22,003 bases of DNA. It comes from JBNJGT01 sp051819765 (GTDB lineage Archaea > Nanobdellota > Nanobdellia > Woesearchaeales > JACJVW01). This document shows positions 1-7,580 of the stretch, piece after piece. A program made the position numbers and the translations under genes. Positions within the stretch are counted from its first letter, which is position 1. Each line of letters begins with the position of its first letter. A model generated the notes under the pieces. The model was not told where the DNA came from. It made no database searches and worked only from the letters and a program-made list of their open reading frames with translations. Location: positions 1-22,003 of the forward strand of contig JBNJGT010000024.1 in the NCBI GenBank assembly GCA_051819765.1, in the 5' to 3' direction.

Positions 1-53
1 TAAAATTTCCTCTTCAGACACCACCTTGATTTGCACAAGGATTGAACAGAAGT

Positions 54-61
54 TTTTTAAA
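54..61 (+). promoter_or_regulatory. TATA-like box of hisS
   Basis: A T-tract running into AAA (TTTTTAAA) is centred about 27 bases before the ATG at 84. That is the usual archaeal TATA-to-transcription-start distance, so the hisS mRNA is probably leaderless. This supports the ATG over the upstream in-frame TTG at 42. Confidence 0.55.
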
Positions 62-83
62 GGATACTCAGCCCTCTTTTGTT

Positions 84-1352
84 ATGGAACCGCAACTAGC
101 AAAGGGTGTCAAGGATTATCCGCCTGCAGAGATGATTGTCCGCCAGGAGATAACTGAGAAACTAAAAACCGTGTTTGAGCGCTACGGCTACAACCCCATG
201 CAGACCCCCATCCTTGAGCGATACGAGACCCTTGCAGTCAAGTTCGGCGCAGGCGACCAGTCAGACGCCATGAAAGAGATCTTCAGGCTTCATGACCAGG
301 GTGACCGTGAACTGGGACTGCGATTTGAACTCACCCTTTCCCTGTGCAGATACATCGCCATGAACCCGCACCTCAAGATGCCCTTCAAACGCTACGAGAT
401 CGGCAGGGTCTATCGAGACGGACCAATCAAGCTTGGCCGCCTTAGGGAATTCACCCAGTGCGACGTTGACATCGTAGGAACCACCTCCATGATGTCTGAT
501 GCAGAGATCATCCTCCTCGGGCTGCGCGCCATCCAGGAACTCGGCCTCAACGCCTACATAGAGATCAACAACAGGAAACTCCTCAAGGGCATATTAGAGC
601 ATGCAGGAATCACCAGAGACCAGGACGCCGCAATCATCACAATCGACAAGCTGAAGAAGATCGGCGAAGACGGTGTCGCACAAGAGCTCCAGGAACAGGG
701 CATTTCTTCAGACACAATCCAGAAAGTCCTCACGATCCTCAGGATCAACGGCACCAAAGACTCGCTTGAGGAACTAAAGCACCAATTAGATAACGACATA
801 GGCCAACAAGGCATCAAGGAACTCGAAGAGGTCTTCTCCTACATCAATGGCGAGAATGTCATCCTCAACATTACCCTTGCCCGGGGACTCAGCTACTACA
901 CCGGCACCATCTTCGAAGGATTTTTGAAAGATTCAAAGATCACCTCATCCATCTGCGGTGGCGGGCGCTATGACGACATGATAGGCATGATGCTCCAGCA
1001 GGGAAAGAAGGTTCCCGGAATAGGCATCAGTTTCGGCCTGGTCCCCATCATGCAAGCCCACCAGGATCAGACAAAGGAATCCGTGACCAAGATTTACGTG
1101 ATACCCATCGGAAAAGTGCAAAAGGAAGCACTCCAGATAACAGAGGAACTCAGGAAACAACACAATTGTGACATTGACCTCAACAAGCGAGGCATCAGCA
1201 AGAACCTGAACTATGTGAATGCCTACAATATCCCCTACACAGTATTCATAGGAGAAGAAGAGTTGCAGAAGGGCATCGTCAAGATAAAGGATATGGAGAG
1301 CGGCCAGGAATACGATGTCAAAAAGGACAAGCTCAGCGAATGGTTTCAGTGA
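84..1352 (+). CDS. hisS: Histidyl-tRNA synthetase
   Basis: Cytosolic class II aminoacyl-tRNA synthetase that charges tRNA-His with histidine using ATP. The 422-residue protein shows motif 2 (GRVYRDGP near residue 107, then RLREFTQCDVDIVG), the histidine-A motif LARGLSYYTG (about 265-274), the glycine-rich GGGRYDD (about 292) and a C-terminal anticodon-binding domain. The histidine-A motif reads RGLSYY where the family usually has RGLDYY, a mild oddity; the catalytic Arg is kept. An in-frame TTG at 42 would add 14 residues. The ATG is preferred because it begins the conserved N-terminal block (KGVKDYPP, like the usual KGTRDF) and lies 27 bases after a TATA-like box. Its stop overlaps the end of the convergent TrkA-C pseudogene by a few bases. 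Confidence 0.96.
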   Translation: MEPQLAKGVKDYPPAEMIVRQEITEKLKTVFERYGYNPMQTPILERYETLAVKFGAGDQSDAMKEIFRLHDQGDRELGLRFELTLSLCRYIAMNPHLKMPFKRYEIGRVYRDGPIKLGRLREFTQCDVDIVGTTSMMSDAEIILLGLRAIQELGLNAYIEINNRKLLKGILEHAGITRDQDAAIITIDKLKKIGEDGVAQELQEQGISSDTIQKVLTILRINGTKDSLEELKHQLDNDIGQQGIKELEEVFSYINGENVILNITLARGLSYYTGTIFEGFLKDSKITSSICGGGRYDDMIGMMLQQGKKVPGIGISFGLVPIMQAHQDQTKESVTKIYVIPIGKVQKEALQITEELRKQHNCDIDLNKRGISKNLNYVNAYNIPYTVFIGEEELQKGIVKIKDMESGQEYDVKKDKLSEWFQ

Positions 1353-2157
1353 TTCTTGGTTTCCTTTAGGACCTTCTCTTCAGCCAGCTTCTTCAGCGCA
1401 CTGTAATTCTTATGCTTGATCTCTGCCTCCTGACGGGCAAAATTACCGCTCGGACCCTTTTCCCGGGTAGCAAGATTCTCACCGATGGATTCCTTGCAGT
1501 AGACGATGATCTTGTCCCCTTTCTTTTGAACCCATCCGAAGGCGTTGCGATGTACTGCTCTTCTTTCCCGACCTTCCTGAAGATCCCAAGCACCAGGACA
1601 CCTTCCTTCTCTAGCTTCAGCTTGCCGATGCTCTTGTTAACCATCCAGTGATTCTTTGGGACATCAAAGGAGACGATACTGTTGCCCTGGCTCAAGCCCA
1701 GAACCTTCTCGAAATCATACAGATTGACCTTAGCCTTGATATGCTGCAGTGGCTTTTTCAACATGCGCCGGATGAATTCATCGAAAAACTCGGTCCGTGA
1801 GATCAGGAACACTACCAGCAAAACCAAAAAGATGGTCATTACATTGAAGGCAGCTGCGTTGACCCCAAACCCCATCAGATCAACCTCACGGTCTGACTTG
1901 ATGAACGCAAGGATAAGCGTGGCAACAGCAGATGTCAGCCCCGCGCTTCCCATGAGCATCAGAAACCGCAGGATCTTTCGTCTGACACTGCTCTGCATGA
2001 GGCCTTCTGACTCCTATGTCGTGAAGCCGACCCCTGAAAAGGCAGATTGCGCCTGGAACTGGGCGATATCCTTTGAAAGGCCGGTTGCCTCAAGCGCGAT
2101 GGCCCCAATCTTGATGACAATAAGTGAGAACAGGATAACTATCAGAAAGGAGACCAT
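1346..2157 (-). pseudogene. Broken TrkA-C domain membrane protein gene
   Basis: The intact ancestor would be a roughly 270-residue protein: hydrophobic N-terminal segments, then a TrkA-C (RCK-C) ligand-binding domain, as in potassium or ion-transport regulators. Three pieces of one reading can be joined. From the ATG at 2157 the frame encodes a membrane segment and ends in GLSKDIAQFQAQSAFSGVGF plus TT, followed by an in-frame TAG (about 2009-2011). The same frame resumes with ESEGLMQSSVRRK and two membrane segments, then the TrkA-C part (IVSFDVPKNHWMV) up to about 1536. There one base is missing, and the next frame continues convincingly as WVQKKGDKIIVYCKESIG and on to a TGA at 1346-1348. The longest uninterrupted ORF (1393-1998) therefore has a false C-terminus of about 45 residues. 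Two independent lesions favour a pseudogene, but sequencing error cannot be excluded. The family assignment is from pattern recognition. Confidence 0.75.
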
Positions 2158-2198
2158 ATCATAGAGACCTTCCTCAGAATGAAGCTTTATTAATTTTA

Positions 2199-2299
2199 TG
2201 GTGAGAGGGAGGGGATTTGAACCCCCGAACCCACTAAGGGACAGGATATCTTCGCGAGTCTTAAGTCCTGCGCATTTGACCAGGCTTTGCTACCCTCTC
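2199..2299 (-). tRNA. tRNA-Leu (anticodon UAA) with a probable 12-base intron
   Basis: Read on the minus strand, the acceptor strands GAGAGGG and CCCTCTC pair, followed by discriminator A and an encoded CCA (2199-2201). A D arm closed by GCA/TGC contains the GG pair. The anticodon stem is CAGGA/TCCTG, a long variable arm typical of class II tRNA-Leu follows, and the T arm is GGGG-TTCAAAT-CCCC. The anticodon loop would be 19 bases. Removing ACTCGCGAAGAT after position 37 leaves the normal loop CTTAAGA with anticodon TAA and a mature length of about 86 without CCA. A full canonical bulge-helix-bulge could not be drawn (only three clear base pairs), so the intron boundaries are inferred. Confidence 0.9.
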
Positions 2300-2323
2300 T
2301 TGAAGGGGAAGAATGACCAGCCC

Positions 2324-2333
2324 TTTTTTAAAC
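2324..2333 (-). promoter_or_regulatory. TATA-like box of tRNA-Leu
   Basis: On the minus strand TTTAAAAAAG lies about 25-34 bases upstream of the tRNA 5' end at 2299, the spacing expected of archaeal box A. Confidence 0.5.
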
Positions 2334-2435
2334 TTACTGCTTGCCAAGTGATTAAGGATTTAATCTCAGATCAAAATCTTTACTTTAGAGCTTCTCCAGC
2401 GTGTCCCTTACAATCAGCGGTTCTAAGGGGATTTT

Positions 2436-2606
2436 GAAGATACTGAGTTTTTCGAAGAAATGACCCGCATCAGTATTACGCAGGCCAATCAGTATTCTTA
2501 TATAAGGTGAAAGGGGGAGGTCCCTTACGGGGATGTCACCTCTTTTAAAAAAGAGACGAGGCCGAAGTCGATGCTAACGGAATTCTTCGAAAAACTCGAA
2601 GATACT
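2436..2606. mobile_element. MITE-like element with terminal inverted repeats and 9-bp duplication
   Basis: A 153-bp unit (2445-2597) begins with gagtttttcgaagaa (2445-2459) and ends with its perfect reverse complement (2583-2597). The sequence gaagatact abuts both ends (2436-2444 and 2598-2606). A 15-bp perfect inverted repeat flanked exactly by a 9-bp direct repeat is the architecture of a non-autonomous transposable element with its target-site duplication. No ORF inside is long enough for a transposase. The interior has a TATA-like stretch (2498-2507), nested pairing GGTGA/TCACC around TCCC/GGGA (2506-2540), an A/T hairpin CTCTTT/AAAGAG (2540-2555), and atcagtatt twice, 19 bases apart (2469 and 2488). 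It could alternatively be a structured RNA gene, but that would not explain the flanking duplication. The rest of 2300-2752 shows nothing recognisable besides the tRNA promoter. Confidence 0.7.
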
Positions 2607-2752
2607 AAAATCAGTCATTCTCCAGATAGTGCCTGCTTGTTTCCATAGCACCTGCATCGGGGGCATCCATACAAACACATACATTTAAGGAAATAAAAGG
2701 AGGCATCCGCTAGATACCAACAGCCCATAACCGACAACTGCACTTTTTGCAA

Positions 2753-3376
2753 TCACGCTGCCTTGAGGTACTCATCCGCATAGTCCGGATTCCGGAACTG
2801 ATCCAGGCTGATCACCTTCGATTCAGGCTTATACTCACCGAACCGTTTGATGAACTCCCGCTTTCCAGCACCAATGGCCTGATCCCGGATACGCGTATCA
2901 TACTTCTTTGTCCCGCGGATGACATCAGCAACCTCGCCAACACCAAGGGGAAGATAAGACACCACCCGTTCCAGTAAACCCTCACCCGCAATAGCTGCGT
3001 CATCTTTCAGCCGCTCAGAGAGTTTTGTCTTATCTCCATTCCGTGAATAGCGCCAGGAATCGATCCCATCCGCAGCTCCCTTGAGCATGAAACCCACTGG
3101 CTTCAAAGCCATAGCGCCGCCCAGTGTCCAGAATGAATACGTACCGATAAGATCTGCTGCAAACCCACCAGTCCGAAGGAAGGTGCTCACATAAGACCCT
3201 AACCCCTTCTGTTCAAAATAGGACTTCGCGTATGAGTCATAAGCATCACCCAGGGATTCACGCAATCCCGTGATGAATTCACCATGACGCTCAGGGTCCT
3301 GTGAAAAGTACTTGTTGATATCCTCATCCTCCAAAAGCTCATCCAGATGCTTGTGTACGAATTTAGCTCGTTTCAT
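2753..3376 (-). CDS. Hypothetical protein with central hydrophobic segments
   Basis: I do not recognise this 207-residue protein. The N-terminal 65 residues are charged and helical. A Gly/Ala-rich hydrophobic stretch follows (about 70-105, GGFAADLIGTYSFWTLGG), and a second apolar segment lies near 135-155 (LERVVSYLPLGVGEVADVIR). The tail is basic and acidic, ending in a short KVISLDQFRNPDY segment. The two apolar segments could be membrane-embedded, but both are interrupted by charged residues. The ATG at 3376 lies inside the end of the upstream CBS gene (14-base overlap), so it is probably translated from the same mRNA as the CBS protein and the Tat-signal protein. Function cannot be assigned; a role at the membrane with those partners is inference. 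Confidence 0.75.
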   Translation of the reverse strand: MKRAKFVHKHLDELLEDEDINKYFSQDPERHGEFITGLRESLGDAYDSYAKSYFEQKGLGSYVSTFLRTGGFAADLIGTYSFWTLGGAMALKPVGFMLKGAADGIDSWRYSRNGDKTKLSERLKDDAAIAGEGLLERVVSYLPLGVGEVADVIRGTKKYDTRIRDQAIGAGKREFIKRFGEYKPESKVISLDQFRNPDYADEYLKAA

Positions 3377-3740
3377 TTTTCACCCTCAACAATTCATGGA
3401 GCGTAACGATACCGATCATCCGCTCATCCCGCACCACCGCGTTCATGGCCCGCCCCTTCTCAATCATGTCATCAGCGACCGAAGAGACATCCTCCTCCTC
3501 TGAGCGCACCTCGATAGGTACACTCATGATATCCTTCGCGACAACATCAGCCAAGTCCTTGCCCTCAGCAACCACCCTGTTATTGATATCCATGACAGAG
3601 ATGATTCCCACAGGGAACTCCTCGCGCAGGACAAAGATATGACGTAGCGTTATAGCCCGCAGCTTTTTGGCCACTGACACGATATTCTCGTCCTCATCGC
3701 ACGTAAATGGTTCAATCATCCGACATTCCTTGATTCTCAT
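3363..3740 (-). CDS. Two-CBS-domain protein
   Basis: A 125-residue protein made almost wholly of a CBS pair (Bateman module), which usually binds adenine nucleotides or SAM. Repeat one covers about 1-60 (MRIKECRMIEPFTC ... FPVGIISVMDINNRVV) and repeat two about 66-122 (VVAKDIMSVPIEV ... RMIGIVTLHELLRV). No enzymatic domain is attached, so it probably senses a ligand and acts on a partner. The start at 3740 overlaps the upstream Tat-signal gene by 29 bases. An internal ATG at 3719 would leave an 8-base overlap but would remove the first strand of CBS repeat one, so the longer form is preferred. The gene sits between two uncharacterised proteins in a tightly overlapped operon. Confidence 0.88.
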   Translation of the reverse strand: MRIKECRMIEPFTCDEDENIVSVAKKLRAITLRHIFVLREEFPVGIISVMDINNRVVAEGKDLADVVAKDIMSVPIEVRSEEEDVSSVADDMIEKGRAMNAVVRDERMIGIVTLHELLRVKNETS

Positions 3741-4986
3741 TTTGCTCCTCCAACAGTGAATTGTACTTCATCTCGAGCTCCTTCCCCGCCTTGTACCACC
3801 GCCGGGCCTCCCGCTTGTGCCGGTTCTTGAAAAAATGCTCAATACCAACATATCCCACCGTAGCAAGCCCGACCGCCAACGAGGTGAAGTATTTGATGGG
3901 ATCAAAGTATGATTGTATGGTCGCAGAAAAGACCTGTTCAGGCTCATCGACCAATCCCTCATCCTCCAACTTTCTCTGCACTCTCGAGAGCTGAGCGGCA
4001 ATCTCCTCATAATCATGCCTTATCTGCGCCTCATAAGAAGCGAGGTCTGCGGGCGCAGTCTCCCGTATCATCGTCTTGAGTTCAATCCCCTTCTGAAGGT
4101 CGGCATAGAGAACCCTTGACGCATCAATAAGGTTCTCAAACACCGCCACTTGCGTCTCCATGGTCTCAATTCCGTTTCGTAGAGCCGTAAGTTTTTCCTT
4201 TTCAACATAAGCCTCGCTATGGGCAGTGTATTGTTTGATAAAACCCTTCAGGCTTTCCTCCTGGCCAGTCTTGATATACTGATCATGCAGGAATGAAAGC
4301 AATCTACGCTCACCAGGTTCCAGACCTGTATCGTCCAGCCAATCCCGTATCTGATGGACAACCTTGACCTGTGCCTCCCGGTTATCCTCATTGATATCAT
4401 ACAATTGAGACAGATAATGAAGCTTCGTGCGGACCTCTGCCCGGTACAGCTTGCCATCCTTCCCAGTAGGCCTATTGAAAAGATCCCTGATTCCATCATT
4501 GATACTGCCGAAAACCGGGACCTTAGAAAGCAGGTTCTCTTCCACATAATTGTCAAGATCACTTATCCGCGTATCGAATTTCTGTTTGAAGACCCGTAAC
4601 CGTTCAACCAACCCATAATGGCTTTCAATATCCTCAAGCTGTTCAAGCACCCGACCAAAGTCCTGATACTCTCGCCCCTCCAGATACCCAAGATCCTTCA
4701 GGTACGCCAACTGTCCTGCCTGATAGCGTTCATTGATAGGCTGTGCAGTCATCGAGATCTTCTTTTCTAGAGCTCCCTTCACAGCATCCAGATCAGTGGC
4801 AAGCTCTGCGAACTCTTTACCCATGACATCAGTAAAGGCAAGAACCTTATTCTCGATCCATCCGATGCCACCATAGGTGAACCCTCCAGTAGTCACCCCC
4901 GCTAGAGTTCCCAGACCCAAGAATTTCAGGAAATCCCGGCGACTGTATTTCTGTGCCAAGGCCTCAAGGTCCACCTGCTCAGTCAT
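3712..4986 (-). CDS. Tat-signal coiled-coil protein with C-terminal membrane anchor
   Basis: This 424-residue protein carries a textbook twin-arginine motif, SRRDFLKFLGLG, at residues 15-26, followed by a Gly-rich apolar stretch to about 43. This predicts folded export through the Tat pathway, or an N-terminal signal anchor. Residues about 60-370 are almost all charged helix of coiled-coil character. An apolar segment near residues 375-395 (FTSLAVGLATVGYVGI) is a likely second membrane anchor, followed by a very basic tail (KNRHKREARRW). There is no lipobox cysteine. An ATG at 5025 would add 13 residues, but the start at 4986 lies about 27 bases after a TATA-like box and gives a proper Tat N-region. 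The 3' end overlaps the CBS gene. I do not recognise a family; the topology suggests a surface or envelope scaffold. Confidence 0.8.
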   Translation of the reverse strand: MTEQVDLEALAQKYSRRDFLKFLGLGTLAGVTTGGFTYGGIGWIENKVLAFTDVMGKEFAELATDLDAVKGALEKKISMTAQPINERYQAGQLAYLKDLGYLEGREYQDFGRVLEQLEDIESHYGLVERLRVFKQKFDTRISDLDNYVEENLLSKVPVFGSINDGIRDLFNRPTGKDGKLYRAEVRTKLHYLSQLYDINEDNREAQVKVVHQIRDWLDDTGLEPGERRLLSFLHDQYIKTGQEESLKGFIKQYTAHSEAYVEKEKLTALRNGIETMETQVAVFENLIDASRVLYADLQKGIELKTMIRETAPADLASYEAQIRHDYEEIAAQLSRVQRKLEDEGLVDEPEQVFSATIQSYFDPIKYFTSLAVGLATVGYVGIEHFFKNRHKREARRWYKAGKELEMKYNSLLEEQNENQGMSDD

Positions 4987-5008
4987 GGAACATATAAAGT
5001 AATGATAC

Positions 5009-5017
5009 TTAATAAAC
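5009..5017 (-). promoter_or_regulatory. TATA-like box for the Tat-protein/CBS operon
   Basis: GTTTATTAAG on the minus strand is centred about 27 bases before the ATG at 4986. It lies inside the longer ORF starting at 5025, which argues that the shorter start is used and that the mRNA is nearly leaderless. Confidence 0.5.
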
Positions 5018-5036
5018 TTTCCCATAGAATACTACT

Positions 5037-5053
5037 AAAAAGAGACAAAAAAA
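5037..5053 (-). terminator. U-tract terminator after the permease fusion genes
   Basis: About 30-45 bases after the stop of the 5083-7545 gene the minus strand reads TTTTTTTGTCTCTTTTT. Two consecutive T-tracts without a strong hairpin are typical of archaeal intrinsic termination. The position just before the next gene's TATA box fits a transcription boundary. Confidence 0.5.
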
Positions 5054-5082
5054 TTGGAAATCCTCCGAAAGTGTTGCAAAAC

Positions 5083-7545
5083 CTACGAACGCAGCCGATC
5101 AAGTGGAATTGTGATAGTAATCTTGATGAAGGGAGCGTCAGCCCCGATGACCATCTCCTCATATTCTCCGATACTGAACTGACGGCAGCCAGAGGAGACC
5201 GCCGGCACATATTCAGATTCGTTTCGAGCAATTTCCATCTCACCCTTATATCCGAGTTGCACCAGCCGCTTGCAATAGGAAAGCTCCCGATGACGATCCA
5301 ATGACCCATAGTCATGAGAGAAATTGACAATCACATGAGACTCAACCTGCGCAAGCAAGTGCACCACAAGAGAATCGTCCGCCTCATCCACCTGTAACAC
5401 GACAGTGCCTTCCTCCGGAGAATAGTGAAACATGACATCCAAAAGGATAGAGTACAGCCGGGAGAAGTACTTCGTGTTGACCCAAAAATCATATGCATCC
5501 AAAGAAGAGGCATAGAGGAAAAGAAAACCCCTGTTTCCCTCATGGATGCGTTCCCGAAACTCAGTCACTTCCTTTTTGATCAGATCATACAAGCCCTTGT
5601 GATAGCTTCGATCATCATACACCTCTTCCATGTCAACCCGCTCATCAAATGTCGCACGATCCATGACCTTCTTGCCATGGATATAGACAGTTTCCCATAA
5701 CAAGCCATTCCTCCGGATGATATTGACCAAAAAACCATTCCGACGGAATATGTGCTTGATCATGGTATCATTCCCGAGCCAGTTCACATTCGAAATCACA
5801 TGAAAGAAACGATCATATTCGACGAAACAGATAGGCGCTGCAAAGTCCAGCCGCGCATTCATACCTGACAAGACCCGGTCCAGCTGTAAAACACTATCCA
5901 ATGATCCCACAGACACGACCATATCCACCAGGGGAATGTCTGGATATATCCGCTCAGTCTGATGAGGGTCATGATACGCCACGACATGACTGTAGCCATC
6001 CCTTGCCAAGCGTGCCTTGGTGATTGATACGTTCTTTGCAGAGACATCCGTCGTGTACACCGCACCAGATGGTCCGACTTCCTCAGCCAAGGGCCGGGTG
6101 AGCGATCCCACAGAGCTTCCGAATTCAAGGACTGTCTTGCCCCGGATATCGCCAAGCAAACGAAGCACCTCTTGTTTCAAGGAAGACGGAACAATGAAAC
6201 GCTCCAGCAATAGGTTCAGATAGGAAAGCCCATTATTCAAGGCATTCACTGCAGCAGGATTATACTGCAATTGCATGAAAAAATAGACTGGTACCCCAAA
6301 AAAGATGAAGGTCAATGCCAATTGCAACGAGTGCAGTGCACCAGGCGAGTGAACAAACCACTGGTAAAACAATACCCCTAAGAACACAACAACCACAAAC
6401 GGACCCATGGTCCCAAAGGGCGCATGAAAATACCGTTTTAGATCAGGACGCCGTATCCGCAATACCGAGACAGTAAGGAGAAGGCTTGCGTACAGGAACA
6501 AGAGCAAAGGCAACAGCATCTCCAATAAAGAGTTATAGTTTGCTGAACCGAGCAGCACCACAAAGATCGAGACGATTGTCTGGAAGATGATCGCATTATG
6601 GGGGGTTGCGTTCTTGGAGTGGATGGCAGCAAACTTTCCAGGGAACAGCTTATCCTTGGCAAGAGAGAGGACCAAGCGCGGAGAGGTGGTTATCCACGCT
6701 GCAACTGAACCGATGAGAGAGACATAGATAAGGATGGTGAAAATCGGTATTGCCTGTTCACCAAAATTATTTTCAGCAAGCGCAAGCAATGGCGCTTCTG
6801 CCCCTGCAAAGACCTGGTGATCCAACGAACCAAGTGAACTGACCACAAGCAGCAATGAGATGAGAGTGATGAAGACGGTTCCGATCACAAGAGCACGGGG
6901 AACGACTATATGCCCATTCTTTGTCTCTTCAGCCAGGAACAAGGGTGATTCCCACCCAAAGAACGTCTCAGCGATCATGTAGATTGTTACCAGAAGAAGT
7001 GAGATATCCCACGGTGTAGGAGCAAGGTTTGACAGGTTAAAATTCACGAAGTTCGCGATGATTATCAAGCCCAGGGTCCCCAAGGTGATGCAGGCGAAGG
7101 TCACAAGCATGATTGAGGAGGTCTTGATTCCTTTGAATGAGATGTAGTTGAACAGGATGATAAAGGATATGGCCACAAGTTCTTTTACATAGAGGACATC
7201 AAACGGCAGCAAGTATTGGATAGCACCGATAATCAGCATGGCGATTGTTATATTCGAGGCAACAAGCGTGCTCCATCCGACCAGGAAGGCAACAGGCCTT
7301 GGATACACGTGCTTTGCAAACTCATAGATGCCTCCCGCTTTTGGAAACATCGAACACAATTCGGCAAATAGTGTTGCGATGTAGATTGAGACAAGAGACA
7401 ATACAACCCAGGCGATGATGGAGGAGGTTCCCATCACCCCAGCCCCTACAGCAGGGAGAAAGAATATGCCCGTCCCCATGATGGAGTTGACAGTAAGGAA
7501 TATGATTGTCTTGAAACCCAGACTCTTTTTTAAACCAGAGGACAT
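5083..7545 (-). CDS. APC permease fused to methyltransferase-like and ATPase-like domains (copy 2)
   Basis: The 820-residue protein has three parts. Residues about 1-430 are an APC-superfamily amino-acid permease with some 12 membrane segments, including TM1 MGTGIFFLP, the AGGIYEF block and the FFGWESPLFLAEE block, so the transporter core looks intact. Residues about 455-640 resemble a class I SAM methyltransferase: motif I VLEFGSSVGSLT (from residue 472), an acidic strand end (YTTDVS), then VVSVGSLDSVL and CFVEYDRFFHVI. Residues about 690-820 resemble a histidine-kinase/GHKL ATPase in outline: LLDVMFHYSPEEG, HRELSYCKRLVQLGYKGE, ending ITITIPLDRL. The N-box Asn is replaced (LLDV, not LLDN) and no DxGxG box is visible, so ATP binding is doubtful. 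It has its own TATA box 35 bases after its paralogue. A transporter-derived sensor or a transport-coupled methyltransferase is inference. Confidence 0.85.
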   Translation of the reverse strand: MSSGLKKSLGFKTIIFLTVNSIMGTGIFFLPAVGAGVMGTSSIIAWVVLSLVSIYIATLFAELCSMFPKAGGIYEFAKHVYPRPVAFLVGWSTLVASNITIAMLIIGAIQYLLPFDVLYVKELVAISFIILFNYISFKGIKTSSIMLVTFACITLGTLGLIIIANFVNFNLSNLAPTPWDISLLLVTIYMIAETFFGWESPLFLAEETKNGHIVVPRALVIGTVFITLISLLLVVSSLGSLDHQVFAGAEAPLLALAENNFGEQAIPIFTILIYVSLIGSVAAWITTSPRLVLSLAKDKLFPGKFAAIHSKNATPHNAIIFQTIVSIFVVLLGSANYNSLLEMLLPLLLFLYASLLLTVSVLRIRRPDLKRYFHAPFGTMGPFVVVVFLGVLFYQWFVHSPGALHSLQLALTFIFFGVPVYFFMQLQYNPAAVNALNNGLSYLNLLLERFIVPSSLKQEVLRLLGDIRGKTVLEFGSSVGSLTRPLAEEVGPSGAVYTTDVSAKNVSITKARLARDGYSHVVAYHDPHQTERIYPDIPLVDMVVSVGSLDSVLQLDRVLSGMNARLDFAAPICFVEYDRFFHVISNVNWLGNDTMIKHIFRRNGFLVNIIRRNGLLWETVYIHGKKVMDRATFDERVDMEEVYDDRSYHKGLYDLIKKEVTEFRERIHEGNRGFLFLYASSLDAYDFWVNTKYFSRLYSILLDVMFHYSPEEGTVVLQVDEADDSLVVHLLAQVESHVIVNFSHDYGSLDRHRELSYCKRLVQLGYKGEMEIARNESEYVPAVSSGCRQFSIGEYEEMVIGADAPFIKITITIPLDRLRS

Positions 7546-7565
7546 TGCTTCTTCCCAGCCGCGTT

Positions 7566-7577
7566 GATATATAAAAT
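7566..7577 (-). promoter_or_regulatory. TATA-like box of the downstream permease fusion gene
   Basis: ATTTTATATATC on the minus strand lies about 27 bases before the ATG at 7545 and almost touches the stop of the upstream paralogue at 7581. Each copy therefore probably has its own leaderless or near-leaderless transcript. Confidence 0.55.
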
Positions 7578-7580
7578 TTC

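Noticed and set aside
1777..1795. A near copy of the MITE end (attcatcgaaaaactcgg) inside the TrkA-C gene
   Set aside because: One mismatch over 15 bases, but it encodes the plausible membrane-proximal reading TEFFDEF in frame and has no partner repeat or duplication; most likely coincidence.
2009..2011. In-frame TAG as pyrrolysine or other recoded sense codon
   Set aside because: TAG ends at least four other genes in the window (10138, 18237, 17582, 7581), and the same gene also has a frameshift, so decay or error is simpler.
2445..2597. RNase P RNA, SRP RNA or a known riboswitch as identity of the structured element
   Set aside because: The size is too small, and the conserved cores I know (RNase P CR-I, SRP helix 8) are absent; the flanking 9-bp duplication argues for an insertion.
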